Below, piece by piece: positions 40,421 through 51,393 of a stretch of 64,000 nt of DNA (position 1 is its first letter; each line of letters begins with the position of its first letter). This DNA is from Paramacrobiotus metropolitanus. Taxonomy: Eukaryota; Tardigrada; Eutardigrada; Parachela; Macrobiotidae. The notes under the pieces were generated by a model. The model was not told the origin of the DNA and did not search any database. It was given only the letters and a program-made list of their open reading frames with translations. The stretch spans positions 124,001 through 188,000 of the forward strand of contig NW_026570343.1 in the NCBI RefSeq assembly GCF_019649055.1. Direction: 5' to 3'. A program made the position numbers and the translations under genes.

Positions 40421-41282
40421 CTTTCCTTTTCAAATAACTCGTCTCAATTCTAATTTCCCATTACAGTTTAAGTTCAGCAGAAAATCCCCATTTACGTTGT
40501 TTACTTCGTTCCTATTGGTCCGCTAGCTCAAATTATTCAGTTCAAATTTCGACCAATCACGGCTCAGATAATTGACCAACCACGTTAAACCATTTAGATT
40601 TTATGTCAACCTAACGTCACGGTCAACGGCCAGACATGCGCGCCGTGTGCAAAATCCCGCCTACGTCTATGCTCAGCTCAGACCGGACCAATGAAAATTG
40701 TCAATTTTACCAACTAACCAATCACGTAATTAATAACGGTTTTCTACCTGTTCACCGTCCGTTCCGCGGGAAAATGATCCAGATGATCCAATTCTTCTCC
40801 ACACTCCGCTCCCGCGTTGCCGCTTTTCCGTAGCGGTTGTGACGCACGCTTTTGGTGTGCTACTGTGCCGGCTGACTGCCGTAGCAACAGTAGTGGTGCT
40901 CTACTGCCAGTTTGGAGGAGTCTGATCTGGTGGTATCCGTGCGCCCCTTTCGGCGCTTCGCCGCTTGTGTCCCACGGCTTAGGCTTCGCTGAAGCCTTGC
41001 CGATTAACAGTGACACCAATGCAGCTCTTCGCTGAAGACTCTGCACCGAGGAACACTGCCGCTGATTCTCCTGAACTCTTGCACAGCGTCTGGAACAGCG
41101 CACATCATTGCTGAAGACACTGCACGAAAACCAGGGCTGGAAATCCGGATCGGTGGGACGATTCACCGCTTGTGGTGTGCGCTTTGCTGTTCCACAGACC
41201 TGTGCCTTACTGGTCACACGGATAACAGGCCAAATTTGCCTGACACAAATCAAATCAAGTCAAATCAGAGAACCGCTGTCGG
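40421..41282 (-). other. Leader of the giant element
   Basis: No octamers and no convincing ORF; a 169-codon minus-strand frame (41253-40744) is Arg/Ser/Cys-rich and looks untranslated. Near 40866 it contains gccggctgactgccgtag, the same word that is repeated in the 3' noncoding region. Confidence 0.45.
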
Positions 41283-41293
41283 CTCTGCTACCA
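41283..41293 (-). other. Primer binding site matching initiator tRNA-Met
   Basis: On the sense strand TGGTAGCAGAG immediately follows the 5' LTR. This is the complement of the conserved 3' end of eukaryotic initiator tRNA-Met (CTCTGCTACCA). An 11-nt match directly at the LTR edge fixes element orientation. Confidence 0.8.
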
Positions 41294-41632
41294 TCTAATG
41301 CTAGATCCAGAATGGATCCAGGGACAGAGACCTACACGGAATAGATCCTGTGGAGTGAGCAATGCGATCTGGATTGCGAACTATGTGGAAACACAAGACG
41401 TTGCACCGCTAATTGCTGACTTTTAATAATATTGAAAGTCTGCACAACAGAAAATCAACACTGATCGGCGCAGCTCGATCGTAAATCGTAGAGCCAATTC
41501 AACAGTGTGCAGCACGTGCTATGCCGCGCCCACTAACAAAACGCAAGCCAGTCAGAAGCGAGACACAACACAGACACGTAATCCGAGTGTCGCAGCGTTG
41601 CGGACGTGAACGCTAGTGAACCCCCGCTCACA
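41294..41632 (-). repeat. 5' LTR of the giant element
   Basis: 339 bp, six substitutions from the left copy, no indels. Promoter elements are not obvious. The right flank (gcccccgcccgcccg) does not repeat at the left end. Confidence 0.9.
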
Positions 41633-41856
41633 GCCCCCGCCCGCCCGCACATTATGCAGCGTTAAAGAGACAAACATCTGCAAATAATGCAGAATTATAG
41701 TACTCCCGTTAATTTTTGCAATTTAATGGTGGGTGTACGAAATCGGATTTCGCAGTAGCCCTTAGTGAATCCTAATTAAGACGAAATTCTACTGAAATCG
41801 ACATACACTTTATTTTGCTATCTGTTTTTATCCAGTGCTACAGACAGTGGCCTAGA
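41633..41856. other. Short spacer, nothing recognised
   Basis: AT-rich sequence between the LTR and the next MITE. Confidence 0.4.
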
Positions 41857-42976
41857 TGCCCTGCAACGGATTGGGAAATCCGATCCGCTCCAAACCCATT
41901 CCGATTTTCGGATCGGATTGGACGGATTTCAATCTAGAAAATTCGGAGTCAGAGTGGTTTCGGAGTTTATTTGCACCTGATCGGATCGGGTTCTGATGCA
42001 AGCATAACTCCGAATAATCCGTAATTAAATAAATATTATTGTTTAATTTTTATTGAATTTCACCCGCCTTCAAAACGAAAAACTTTGTCAGCTTCCCGCT
42101 TCGCGCGATGCTTCCATTTGCGCTAAATTATTTTGCACCGTAGTATCTGCTTTCGTTCCGTTGACTGTTGTTAATTCTCTTTCACTTTCTTTTATTCCAT
42201 CTCCTGACACTTTTTGATATTTAGAGCGTTTTACGATTGTTATGATGTCGTTATTTGCTGTCGTCTTATTAAATAATTTTAGTTCAAGTACTTCGGTTAA
42301 ACGGACTACATGTGTTGTGCGGCGCAGTCAGTTTCACCAGGCACCGGCTTCCCATTTTTATTTGCAGCACTAGTAATTGGATTGATCCTGGAGATTAAAA
42401 TAAAATTAATAATAATATATACGTTAAATAAACCAAAGGAACACATGAAACTACCATTTATTCTAGTTGCGGACATTTAGAAATATCCCTATCTTTAATT
42501 TTCTAACCCTCTTTTTGACCCTGGTTAATACGTGGGTAATCAGTGGGCTGAACCGTATACAACAAAACGATCTGATACAGATTTCTGACAGTGAGGACAG
42601 ATAACTAACCTCCCCAATTGCTTCAACACCGTAGTGCTAAAAAACTAAATTTACCTAAAAAATATTTGTATGTGTAAATCCCCTAGCGTGACCTTTATTA
42701 TGCTCTAAAAATTGTACTTGGGAATTCTGAAGTCTTTTGCTATCAAAACATGGCAGCTAAACATTTTAATGTAGGGATGTCAGAGGTGTAATAATTAAGT
42801 AATATTCTTTTGGAAAATTTTTCGGATGGATCGGAGTGGGTTCGGATTGGCCAAAAATATTTTCGGATCGGATTGGTCGAAGTGTGCTTTTTAGAATTCC
42901 GAGTCGGACTGGGTTCGGATAAAATTTTTTAAGTTTGGATCGGACTGGGCGCAGTTTTGTACTCCGTTGCAGGGCA
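41857..42976. mobile_element. hAT-like nonautonomous element with 14-bp TIRs
   Basis: Inverted ends tgccctgcaacgga (41857-41870; complement 42963-42976). Both subterminal regions are filled with ggatcggattgg-like words in inverted orientation, the kind of subterminal repeats hAT transposases bind. No clean 8-bp duplication found, so the class is tentative. Confidence 0.55.
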
Positions 42977-43246
42977 CTATGACAGACACATACAGCTCGC
43001 GCACAATTAGCAAAAAAATGGCAGTAGTTGCTGTCAAATATTACCACGTATTGGGACTCTGATGCGAATTGTATCAAGGTCCAAACTCTCGAGTGCGCAA
43101 CAACTCACGCACTGATTTGTGAGTCAGACAGATTCACTGATAACGCCGCGCGCATTGGTCAGATGGAGAATCAGTTGATGAATTAGAAAACCGAGCTCTT
43201 GAGCTTGGTTTTATAATTCGCACTCACATTCATGACCGCTTGTCAG

Positions 43247-43780
43247 CAGACTTGGGCCACCTTTGCATTTTCCACCTTCCACCCACCCCACCTAACTCCA
43301 CAAATTTTCCACTCCGCCCCACCCCACCACGCTAAAAAAATGGCCCACCTCCGCCCGCCAACGATAAATGCTTCCACTGTCCACCCGCCCGCCCACCATG
43401 GCTTTCAAAAAATTTTCGTCAGTTTTTATTGTGTGTTTGGCTTGTGTTGCACTTCAAAAATGGTACAGAAATCACGTGATTAAAAAGTATTTAATTTTTC
43501 ACGTGCTCAAGTCACCAAAAGTGACACTGATCTCATTGAATCCGCGCGGAGCGCGGAATTTCTTTTCGATTTTTAACTGAAAAACAATGGTTTTTTATGT
43601 GACGGGCCCTTTTTCCTCCCACTTTTGAATTTTTCCCACCTCCGCCTGCGCTCGTATTTTCCACCCCGCCACCGCCCACCACCTTCAAACGTTCCACCCA
43701 CCTCCGCCCTCCAAAAAAGGTGGAGGTGGGCGGAAAAGATGGGATTCTTCCCACTCCACCAAAAAGGTGGCCCCAGTCTG
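43247..43780. mobile_element. hAT MITE with 8-bp target duplication
   Basis: TIR cagacttgggccaccttt / cagactggggccaccttt (one mismatch in 18) flanked by perfect CTTGTCAG at 43239-43246 and 43781-43788. Interior rich in ccacc/ggtgg words on opposing strands. 8-bp duplications and CAG ends define the hAT superfamily. Nonautonomous. Confidence 0.9.
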
Positions 43781-43788
43781 CTTGTCAG

Positions 43789-44418
43789 CTCTTTAAAATT
43801 ATCCTGCGCTGCTAAGAAACGTTCGCAATGATCCAGGCTGCATTAAACCGTTTGTAATTACGTTGTACTTACTGTAGTTCGTCATTACAGTAAGCTTTAA
43901 GATAATAAGGTTTAATTAATTAACTGATTAATTAGTAATTGAGCGAAAGTTTGATAAACTAACTAAAGTCATTCACGCCTAATTAGCACATTTAGCACCT
44001 TATTAATTAGCGAATCTGCCACTAATTAGTAATTTCGCACCTGGTTTTTTTAGCACCTGATTAGTAAATTTATTACACATGAAGAAAATATTAATATTAC
44101 ATGTCATTAAGCTATCTGAAATTATTTTTTTTAATAAGTTTGCGCTTGTTGTGTTGCGTTGTCCATGGTAGTGAATGGCACTGAAGGCAGATTTATTGCA
44201 GAATTCACGGTGCTGTCAGATTTGGTGTTTATTTCTACGAGTGTATCCGTTATCACTGGTTGGAACATTTTTCAATTTTTTTCCCTTAGTCATAGCGGAA
44301 AGATGACTAGCCGATACGTGCGCAGCAGTCGTGCCGCAGATACAAGCGGGCTGCTGATATTTGACAGTCCTAAGTGTTGAAAAACGAAACGCTCAATGGC
44401 GTATATAATGCCATAATA
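43789..44418. other. No supported gene
   Basis: AT-rich, with attagt-type short repeats at 43915-44060. The plus-strand frame at 44159-44380 is not protein-like enough to call. Confidence 0.35.
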
Positions 44419-44760
44419 CTAAACATATCCATAAACTTGTTCTCGGAACCACTGCAATATTTCTGCATTGGGGAAACAGATGTGGTAGCCAGTATCCATT
44501 GATGTCTCTATTACCGCGGTGTCACTGCTGTCTTGTGAACGTTGTACCGGATCATATGAAGATTTAGGCCGCAAGATGAAGGGGCCTTCGCATATTTGAC
44601 CCCTGTTGTCAATATTCTGACCCTGTACTACAAACGGGGGATCCTCCGCATTTTCTGGTCGAGCCAACAGAATGCTTGGAACAAATATCGTTGGAGGTCC
44701 TTTGAACGAGATGGCAAGCTGAGGAGACACAAGAACCACAAAGGCGTAGTAGTTTGCCAT
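44419..44760 (-). CDS. Hypothetical 113-residue protein
   Basis: ATG 44760 to stop 44419. The first 20 residues are hydrophobic and could be a signal peptide; the rest has balanced, globular-looking composition with several Pro and aromatic residues. No family recognised. It may be the 3' exon of a larger gene. It lies 376 nt downstream of the diverged HSP70-like gene on the same strand. Confidence 0.35.
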   Translation of the reverse strand: MANYYAFVVLVSPQLAISFKGPPTIFVPSILLARPENAEDPPFVVQGQNIDNRGQICEGPFILRPKSSYDPVQRSQDSSDTAVIETSMDTGYHICFPNAEILQWFREQVYGYV

Positions 44761-44870
44761 TGTACCGAACTCTACAGATACAAAGTGGTGCGTAATTAAG
44801 CATTTCGCATTACATTAAGTTAATAACTGCTTTATTTTGAGTCTCAGCTAAATGTAAGTGGCTCGGCGAC

Positions 44871-45024
44871 ATTTCGTCGACTACCACTTCGCCGACTAAC
44901 ACAATGTCGACCGCACTACGTCCATCGTCAAAAGGGCGACGACTGAGAAAACGTACTAAAACGGTAGCTGGACACCTTGACGGCACGACATTGTGTCTGT
45001 TCGCCGAATTTTCGTCAACGAAAT
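44871..45024. mobile_element. Small fold-back element
   Basis: Arms 44871-44909 and 44986-45024 are inverted, sharing atttcgt, ttcgccga/ttcggcga and acacaatgtcg. Only about 76 bp lie between them. Typical short fold-back MITE; no duplication identified. Confidence 0.6.
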
Positions 45025-45135
45025 TTTAAAAAAATTAATTTTCATTTTGTTGCAGTTGCAGTTCAATCAAAATGTCTTGATTCCAGTTATTTGTCAGTTT
45101 TGAATTAGGTAGTTTATGCACTGTCGAAAGAAATA

Positions 45136-46887
45136 TTAGTTTTTAGTCATCACCAGTAGTGACACAAACGAACTTTTTCTAATTATCACCAGTAAAGCTA
45201 CAATACCTTCATCGGCAGATGGAAATGCCGTCACCATTTCTGTTTGTCTCAGATCGTACGCCTGTATGAAATCGTGGCATTCCTCTACCTCATTACACAA
45301 GAATCGCAGACTGCCCCGACCTCTGAAGCCATCTTGTTGAATGAACTGCGTTATTTCCAAATATGGCTGTTCCCCGGTAGGATGCTCCCAAGTTATCTTT
45401 AAGCGTTTTCCCAACGCCATATCATAATACATCTGCACTGTACTCACTCCGTTTTGGCAGTGTTCCAATTTAATGCAATGCAGCAGGCTCGCTTTGATTG
45501 GCTTCGTGTATAATGTCAAAGTAAAATCGGATACGCTAATCCCGTGCTCTCTCTTCCCGACATGAAGTTCGCCGTGCAGCGTAACAGATGGGCGTTCAGT
45601 TACGCAGACGCCTTTAGTAGCTGCGATTTGCGGTCGAAGTGATTCATTTTGTGGGAACAGCATTCGAAAAATTTCCTGAAGGTCCACTTGGTCATTTGCA
45701 GCGATATGAAAGTATTTGTCGATTTGTTCGGAGCGCTCTACAATGCCGAACAAGTAACTCCCCACAGCGGCACCAATTGCTTCGGCTCTGTCCGCATAAC
45801 TTGCGAGGCGTACACTGAACGTTTTTCGGAACAGCTCCTCCAACTGATCGCGTAATGGCAAGAGCCGAGCATTTTTGCCCACTAGGAGCGCCTCGACCCC
45901 TTGCGTGATATACGTTTTACCGGTTTTATCATCCTTTTCTGTTAGACCGAAGCGGTTCAACTCAGTCTCCACGCATCCCACAACGTCTTCCACAATCGGC
46001 ATGATTATCTCGTTGTATTCGTCCCGAGTAATTGCTGGCGTTAGTCGGCTGTGCATTAACGTACGAAAGGTTACCTTTCCGGTCATCTGGCTGTAGAACT
46101 GCTCCATTTGATGCTCGCATTCTTTATTAAATTCAGCCATCATTTCATTGGGAATTTCCGCCATTCCTGCTGTTTCCATTTTTTTCTCGACAGTTTTTGT
46201 TATTTGCTTCCGGGCATCACCCAGCCGATGACGTAATATACCCAAACCGCTGCTGCATCTTTCCATGTGGTTATTGTCAATAACTTCGAAAACATTGACG
46301 CTAAAATCGTCATGGCCGGCATTGCATACAATTAGATAACAGCTCCGCTCGGTAATCTTGGTAAGCAGCTCTTCATGCGGAGTTTTGATAATATAAGCCA
46401 AGATTGCTGCCGATATATCGGTAATATCTGTTACCTCGTTAACCCCGTTCTCCCTCCATGCGGCTACAATGTCCTGGCGAAGATCAGGTTTAACGAGAAG
46501 AACATCATCCGGCAGCACGACGACAACTCCTCTCACAGACCGCTGAAACTCTTCCTCCACTGTTCGTTTAACATATGCGAATAACTCTCTCAACAACATG
46601 CTTGAGATTTCTGGTAACTGCGGGAATCTTTTCCAGACATGGTTATATGTCAGGTCATTCTGGGCATAGGCATAAGCGTGGACCACTTCTTTAATCATGG
46701 GAATGTACTGGTATTCTTCATCGAGGTTGAAGCTACTTGCTGCCAAACCAAAATGCCATTCCGAGTTGTCATTTTTAAATGCGGCCTCAGATGGAAATTG
46801 TAGCAGCATTCTGGCCACACCGTGTTCGTACGCAAGCACTGATACGTCCCTGAAACCGATTTCTATTCCTAAACGGACTTCTTGCAT
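45136..46887 (-). CDS. Highly diverged HSP70-family (actin-like ATPase fold) protein
   Basis: 583 residues, single exon, ATG 46887. The layout follows HSP70: G-I-E-I-G-F-R-D at residues 7-14 in place of G-I-D-L-G-T-T; V-V-V-V-L-P-D-D near 120 in place of V-I-T-V-P-A; D-I-S-A-A-I-L-A-Y near 155 in place of the E-P-T-A-A-A connect segment; L-I-V-C-N-A-G-H-D-D in place of the D-L-G-G-G-T phosphate loop; and A-L-L-V-G-K-N-A-R near 340 in place of L-V-G-G-S-S-R. After that comes a beta-rich C-terminal part with L-H-G-E-L-H, and no lid. The phosphate-binding residues are replaced, so ATP hydrolysis is unlikely. It ends with a hydrophobic stretch. The frame is intact over 1.75 kb, which argues for selection. 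Best read as a pseudo-chaperone paralogue of the gene at 17.3-19.3 kb. Confidence 0.7.
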   Translation of the reverse strand: MQEVRLGIEIGFRDVSVLAYEHGVARMLLQFPSEAAFKNDNSEWHFGLAASSFNLDEEYQYIPMIKEVVHAYAYAQNDLTYNHVWKRFPQLPEISSMLLRELFAYVKRTVEEEFQRSVRGVVVVLPDDVLLVKPDLRQDIVAAWRENGVNEVTDITDISAAILAYIIKTPHEELLTKITERSCYLIVCNAGHDDFSVNVFEVIDNNHMERCSSGLGILRHRLGDARKQITKTVEKKMETAGMAEIPNEMMAEFNKECEHQMEQFYSQMTGKVTFRTLMHSRLTPAITRDEYNEIIMPIVEDVVGCVETELNRFGLTEKDDKTGKTYITQGVEALLVGKNARLLPLRDQLEELFRKTFSVRLASYADRAEAIGAAVGSYLFGIVERSEQIDKYFHIAANDQVDLQEIFRMLFPQNESLRPQIAATKGVCVTERPSVTLHGELHVGKREHGISVSDFTLTLYTKPIKASLLHCIKLEHCQNGVSTVQMYYDMALGKRLKITWEHPTGEQPYLEITQFIQQDGFRGRGSLRFLCNEVEECHDFIQAYDLRQTEMVTAFPSADEGIVALLVIIRKSSFVSLLVMTKN

Positions 46888-47727
46888 TTTTCCTATAAAA
46901 TACGTAAAGGTTCTTATTTACGAACTCCACACAGTCTCCGCAGAATGCGATGAATCGTCAAAGACTGTACGAACTTACTGTAATATTTGGATGCAGGTGA
47001 TTGGTTGGTTATAGAATACCTTTGTGACCCCGCCCCCGTATACAAGGCCCTTAACCCTGCAAAGTGACTATATTCCACCAGAGTCCGTTGTCTCTCTCAG
47101 AATACGGTCCAGTTCATTGTATCAGACTCGTGTTAAGCATTTTACAGAAATTTTTGCACACTCGCATCGCTTACTTCTTGATATTGACGTTTGTCGTAAT
47201 AAATCTTTCACGACCTAACGCATTTTTTCTGTGGGAGCCAGACAGCTGCTACGAGGCGGACCAAATTATTCTACTTGTATCAGAAACGTACGGGTAGTTT
47301 GGCAACGGATGCTGCCAGGCCGTTACAAAATTGTTTTGTCATTCTTATTCCCAGGACTTATCTTCACTGTATTCTGTAGTGAGAAACCGTTTCTGTGCAT
47401 AGCAACTGGTTGCCAAAACGCGGCGAATTAAAGTGGCACTAAAAGTTTAGACCCAAATCAAATCCCAAGAGTCAAGATTATCGTCTAACCCAGGTATCTC
47501 ATAAATTCAAATTAACAGAATTTCTGAACCAGGTAAACAACACGTAGCAAGAACAAATATTGTGGAATCTTCCAGATTTGGGATTAAAACTCATTAGTCC
47601 GTTTTAACCTTCTGGAGAGCCCGTTTTTTTTCAAATTTTATTAGACGACTAACAGACCCGGCGCAAATTACGCGGAAAAAAATAATGCGATATTATAATT
47701 ATCAAAATCCACAGTTTTAATAATATG
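46888..47727. other. Intergenic, no supported gene
   Basis: Upstream region of the diverged HSP70-like gene; only short frames. No regulatory element stands out. Confidence 0.4.
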
Positions 47728-47729
47728 TA

Positions 47730-48514
47730 CTGTATTTTCACAAGTTTAAGGAACACGAAAATGCCCTAGGTCTGCTCGCAGCCACCCGGGGCCTGCAGCT
47801 GCGTTCAATGCTGCTCACTGAGCTCTGAAATTCAGAAATGCAGTTTAATCATTTTTTAAATTACTGTTGCTCATTACGGGGCCCCGTTTTACAACTCACA
47901 GAATCACATTATTTATTATTTTTTCTAAATGTCTATTGATTTTTTTATTACGTGCAAAACCGTTTTGTTTATCGGTACAGAAATGTGAGTCTGGCATGTG
48001 CGCCAGAGCGTGCCCCTGGCAAAGGGGTGCCCCTGAGGGGCAACATCGTTTCTCTGCATTTCTGAAGACTCAGTTAGGATTTGGCTGTGTCATTTAGTTT
48101 AGATCTTTTCCTTGCCCAGATTCCTAATTTTAACGAGGTAAGACTGTCTAATTGTGTATCTGTACGTGATAACGAGCACGACCAAAATTCCGCACTTGTA
48201 CAGCGATTCACACTGAGGCTAGGCCGTCACTTCAAGGTGCAAAGCGGTTGAAAAGAGGCCGTGCCGATGGATTACTCCAGGTTCTCCAGGATTTAAATTT
48301 GCACTCAGTTTTTTGTCCTGTTATTGACTGGATATCCAAAGAGTGTAACAATAAAATGAGGCCCCGTAATAAGCAACAGTAAATTTAAAAACGATTAAAA
48401 TTGCAGTTTTTGATTTCAGAGCTCAGTGAGCAGGAATGAACGTAGCTGCAGTCCCCGGGTGGCTGCGAGCAGACCTAGGGCATTTTCGTGTTCCTTAAAC
48501 TTGTGAAAATACAG
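47730..48514. mobile_element. TA-flanked MITE with about 160-bp inverted repeats
   Basis: 785 bp. Left arm from 47730 and right arm ending 48514 match over about 160 bp (start ctgtattttcacaagtttaa), flanked by TA on both sides. The interior is short and noncoding. Long-TIR Tc1/mariner-type or fold-back element. Confidence 0.85.
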
Positions 48515-50410
48515 TACTCGTACTGGAAAACTACGTTAAGAGCTATCGGATGATACATAGCCAGGGCGGTTTGGGTCACTCGTCGAGCTGGCGAACTCAA
48601 CCAAGATTAAGGCTTACGCGATTATTATGCAGAAAATTGTGTGGGTTTCGTAACAAAGCGTCAAATCGATCGCCGAAATGGTCTAACAGCCTGACCTGAA
48701 TGCTCTAGTGCAGTAAAATGTGCTTAATATTTTTTATAGTCTATTACGATTTGTCATATTTTTGCAACGTACAGATGTGTTCAATGCAGCACGCACAAAT
48801 ATATTTCAGGAGTCCAATATGTCGTATACCGAAAGGTCCTAATCAATAGCTTCCAGATATCCCGCGGCGAATTTGAGTGCGGCAATATGTCCCTGTTGAC
48901 CGGATGCTGAAACGGAGGTGGACAGGTTGCGATATGATGTTGATACTCCAGTGTTTCCGGCACCACTTTCGAGAGAAACCAGTCAACAATTAGTTTAAAT
49001 CACTTTACATATTTTGCGACAGATTTGCTTATTCGCCCGTTAAGGCTTTTTTTATTCACAGTCAGTAGGTGCCGGTTGGATTCTCGCAAGAAAAGACTGA
49101 GACTCTACTGCAAAAATCCCCACATATTCCTATGGTTAGGTCATACTTCTTGTATCCACATATTTTGGTCATACAATGGCCAGTTTGACACATACCTACG
49201 GTAACCTACCTCTACCGCAAAACTTCAGAATACAAAAATTAACTTCGGTTAGTGCAGTTGTTGATAGTTCCCAATTTAGTTGTAAATAAACTTTGTTTAC
49301 ACTGTCGAGCTATGTGGCATCAAGAAAAGTTAGCTGGTGTATAAGGAAGTCACTTACTGCCATAAAAGTTGTTGTGTGGAAACTGTGCAATGGCATGTCA
49401 TATCATATCTGACGAGGTGATATCTTTTATGAACACTGGTAGTCATTAACTAGTGCAGTCACCAGTCAGCCAGCCTACCTGGTTGATTATATTAATTCTA
49501 CTTACATAAATTACAGCGAGAAGGAATGGCGGGCAGTGTAATGGAACAACATAATCTCGAAATGATAGCCAGACTATTATTATCTTAAGATAAGAATTTC
49601 GACCGTAATGCATCAGTGCTTGCAATCGGTATTAACACGATAATCGGTATTAACACGATGGTGCTATGGGGCGCTCAGAAATAACCCAGTGGGACAAATG
49701 AAAAAAGCCATGAAAAAAAGGATAGGACGACAGCCCGAGGCGGGGATAGCGTTTCAGATAATAAAAGAAGTAAATGCTGTTACGCTTTACGGTACCGAAC
49801 ACAGAGCAGTGCAATCTGTGAGCACAATACTGCATTAGGTTGCACACGCGGCGTCCATAATTATCCAGCCTGATAATCAGCACAAGACGCTTCTACAGGT
49901 TTCAGCTGGTTTTCGATAGCTTCAACCGTCAAAACCAGTATATTGACACAATTCCTCTCCACCCCCTGTGACGTAGCTCACACGTGCTGGCGTGTAGACC
50001 ATGTTAACTACCATAGGAAATCTACACGCTAAGCCAAACCACGTGTTACCCGACCAATCAGGATCGTTGGTCCAGCCTTTGGAATAGTGTCAATTCATCT
50101 AAACTTAGAATAAATCGGTGACTGGTACCAAATTAACCTTGTTACGGGCGAGGAAATTTCGTAAATCCTAGACCATCGGACACCACCGCCAGCTTACTTC
50201 AACATCTTGCGCAAAGTATCCCACCGTCAGATGTACGAAACTGAGGCTGCTTTGAATATAACAACAAAAAGGAGGGGAGAACGGCTGCGAAGTTGATTTA
50301 CCACGCAGTCTGAGAGGCGCGCGTGCAGGATATAATTTCTGCGCCCACTAAAGTTATGGGAGGAGACGCACCAGATTATTTTGGTATGTTACATCACTTG
50401 CGAGGCCAAG
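48515..50410. other. Long stretch without a supported gene
   Basis: Contains a short direct repeat (taatcggtattaacacgat, twice at 49626-49660) and AT-rich sequence. No coding signal. Confidence 0.4.
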
Positions 50411-50876
50411 ATGGAAGAATTTCAGTTTGAAGGATACGAAGGCGAGGTCTCGGATCATCGCATTATATCTAAGTTTCCGCAAATGGAACAGAAATTTACG
50501 AACCGTCTTGTCATCATGACTGCAACAAAGAGTTGTACAAGGGGATTTTATTTTTGAAGAAGGCTTGAAAGATCACGGAAGCCACGTAATGGGGCACCGT
50601 GAGACATCCAAGCAAAAGACTATGTCAGTACTGTTTGCGCTACTAAGTCAGCAAAAAGAAGTCCTCACCACAATTCCCATGAACCCTCGTGGCAGGTCAA
50701 CGTTAGACAACGAGATAAACTGCGGTTAGAGCGAAATCCAGACTTCAGTTTTAATTGCACGTATTTGGATGAAGACACCAATTATCGGTGCAATAAAAAG
50801 GGAAATTCTACAAAATCCAGACGGTCACAAGAGAGCGCCACCGTGAGCACGAGCCAAATCACCAAGCAGCAATGAG
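50411..50876 (+). pseudogene. Possible degraded coding remnant
   Basis: Three frames in succession look protein-like: from ATG 50411 (E-E-F-Q-F-E-G-Y), then a frame from about 50530 to 50729, then one ending at the TGA at 50874-50876 with Cys residues and D-E-D-T-N-Y-R-C. Acidic and Cys content suggests real ancestral coding, but breaks and missing domains prevent a name. It could be the 5' part of the spliced candidate at 51.4-51.8 kb. Confidence 0.25.
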
Positions 50877-50910
50877 TAACTGGTGCTTTTTATATCGTTA
50901 TATTTACGAG

Positions 50911-51180
50911 TACAAGCCCGGCTCGAAATTTTTACGAAGTGTCTCGGGGCAACGGTTTTCATTGGAACTGCAATACTTTCAATTGGGATTGTTGCTTGGA
51001 AATGGAATTTCAGCAGTAAAAACGAAGTATTGGAAAACCATAGTTAAGTAATTTATTGTGTCTCGGGGCAACGGTTTTCATTGGAACTGCAATACTTTCA
51101 ATTGGGATTGTTGCTTGGAAATGGAATTTCAGCAGTAAAAACGAAGTATTGGAAAACCATAGTTAAGTAATTTATTTTTA
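50911..51180. repeat. MITE-like segment with 119-bp tandem duplication
   Basis: 50939-51057 and 51058-51176 are identical 119-bp units. The segment begins with tacaagcccggctcgaaatt, which occurs in exact reverse complement (23 nt) at 57383-57405. Confidence 0.85.
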
Positions 51181-51393
51181 AGATTTTTTTTTACCTTTCC
51201 TGGAATTCGAATGGCCCCTTGGGGGCCGGGGGTTTCTTTGAAACAAAATTTTTTCATTTTCTTAATTATCAACAATTAAATATTTTAAAAGCAGTATTTC
51301 AACTGGAATTATTACAGTTATTCAAAAATAGTACTGATGCGCATTATCCTGGGCATGGTGTTTCACCTTCGGTATTACCCTAGTTTAATACAG

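Larger units (their letters stand above)
20950..41632 (-). mobile_element. Giant (20.7 kb) Ty3-type LTR retrotransposon
   Basis: Bounded by 339-bp direct repeats (20950-21288 and 41294-41632) with 6 differences by eye. The 5' end is at the right: an 11-nt primer-binding-site-like match to initiator tRNA-Met abuts the right LTR. In sense order: leader, gag-like coiled-coil ORFs, retropepsin, long disordered ORFs, RT-RNase H, integrase, then about 8 kb of extra ORFs and a 1.2-kb noncoding tail. RT before integrase places it with Ty3/gypsy. Ordinary members are 5-10 kb, so this is two to four times larger. No target-site duplication is evident at the ends. One TTAA-flanked insertion (36683-37558) is nested in it. 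Several frames are broken, so this copy is unlikely to be autonomous. Confidence 0.85.

Noticed and set aside
40744-41253. 169-codon minus-strand frame in the element leader
   Set aside because: Arg/Ser/Cys-rich without domain features, in the region expected to be untranslated leader.
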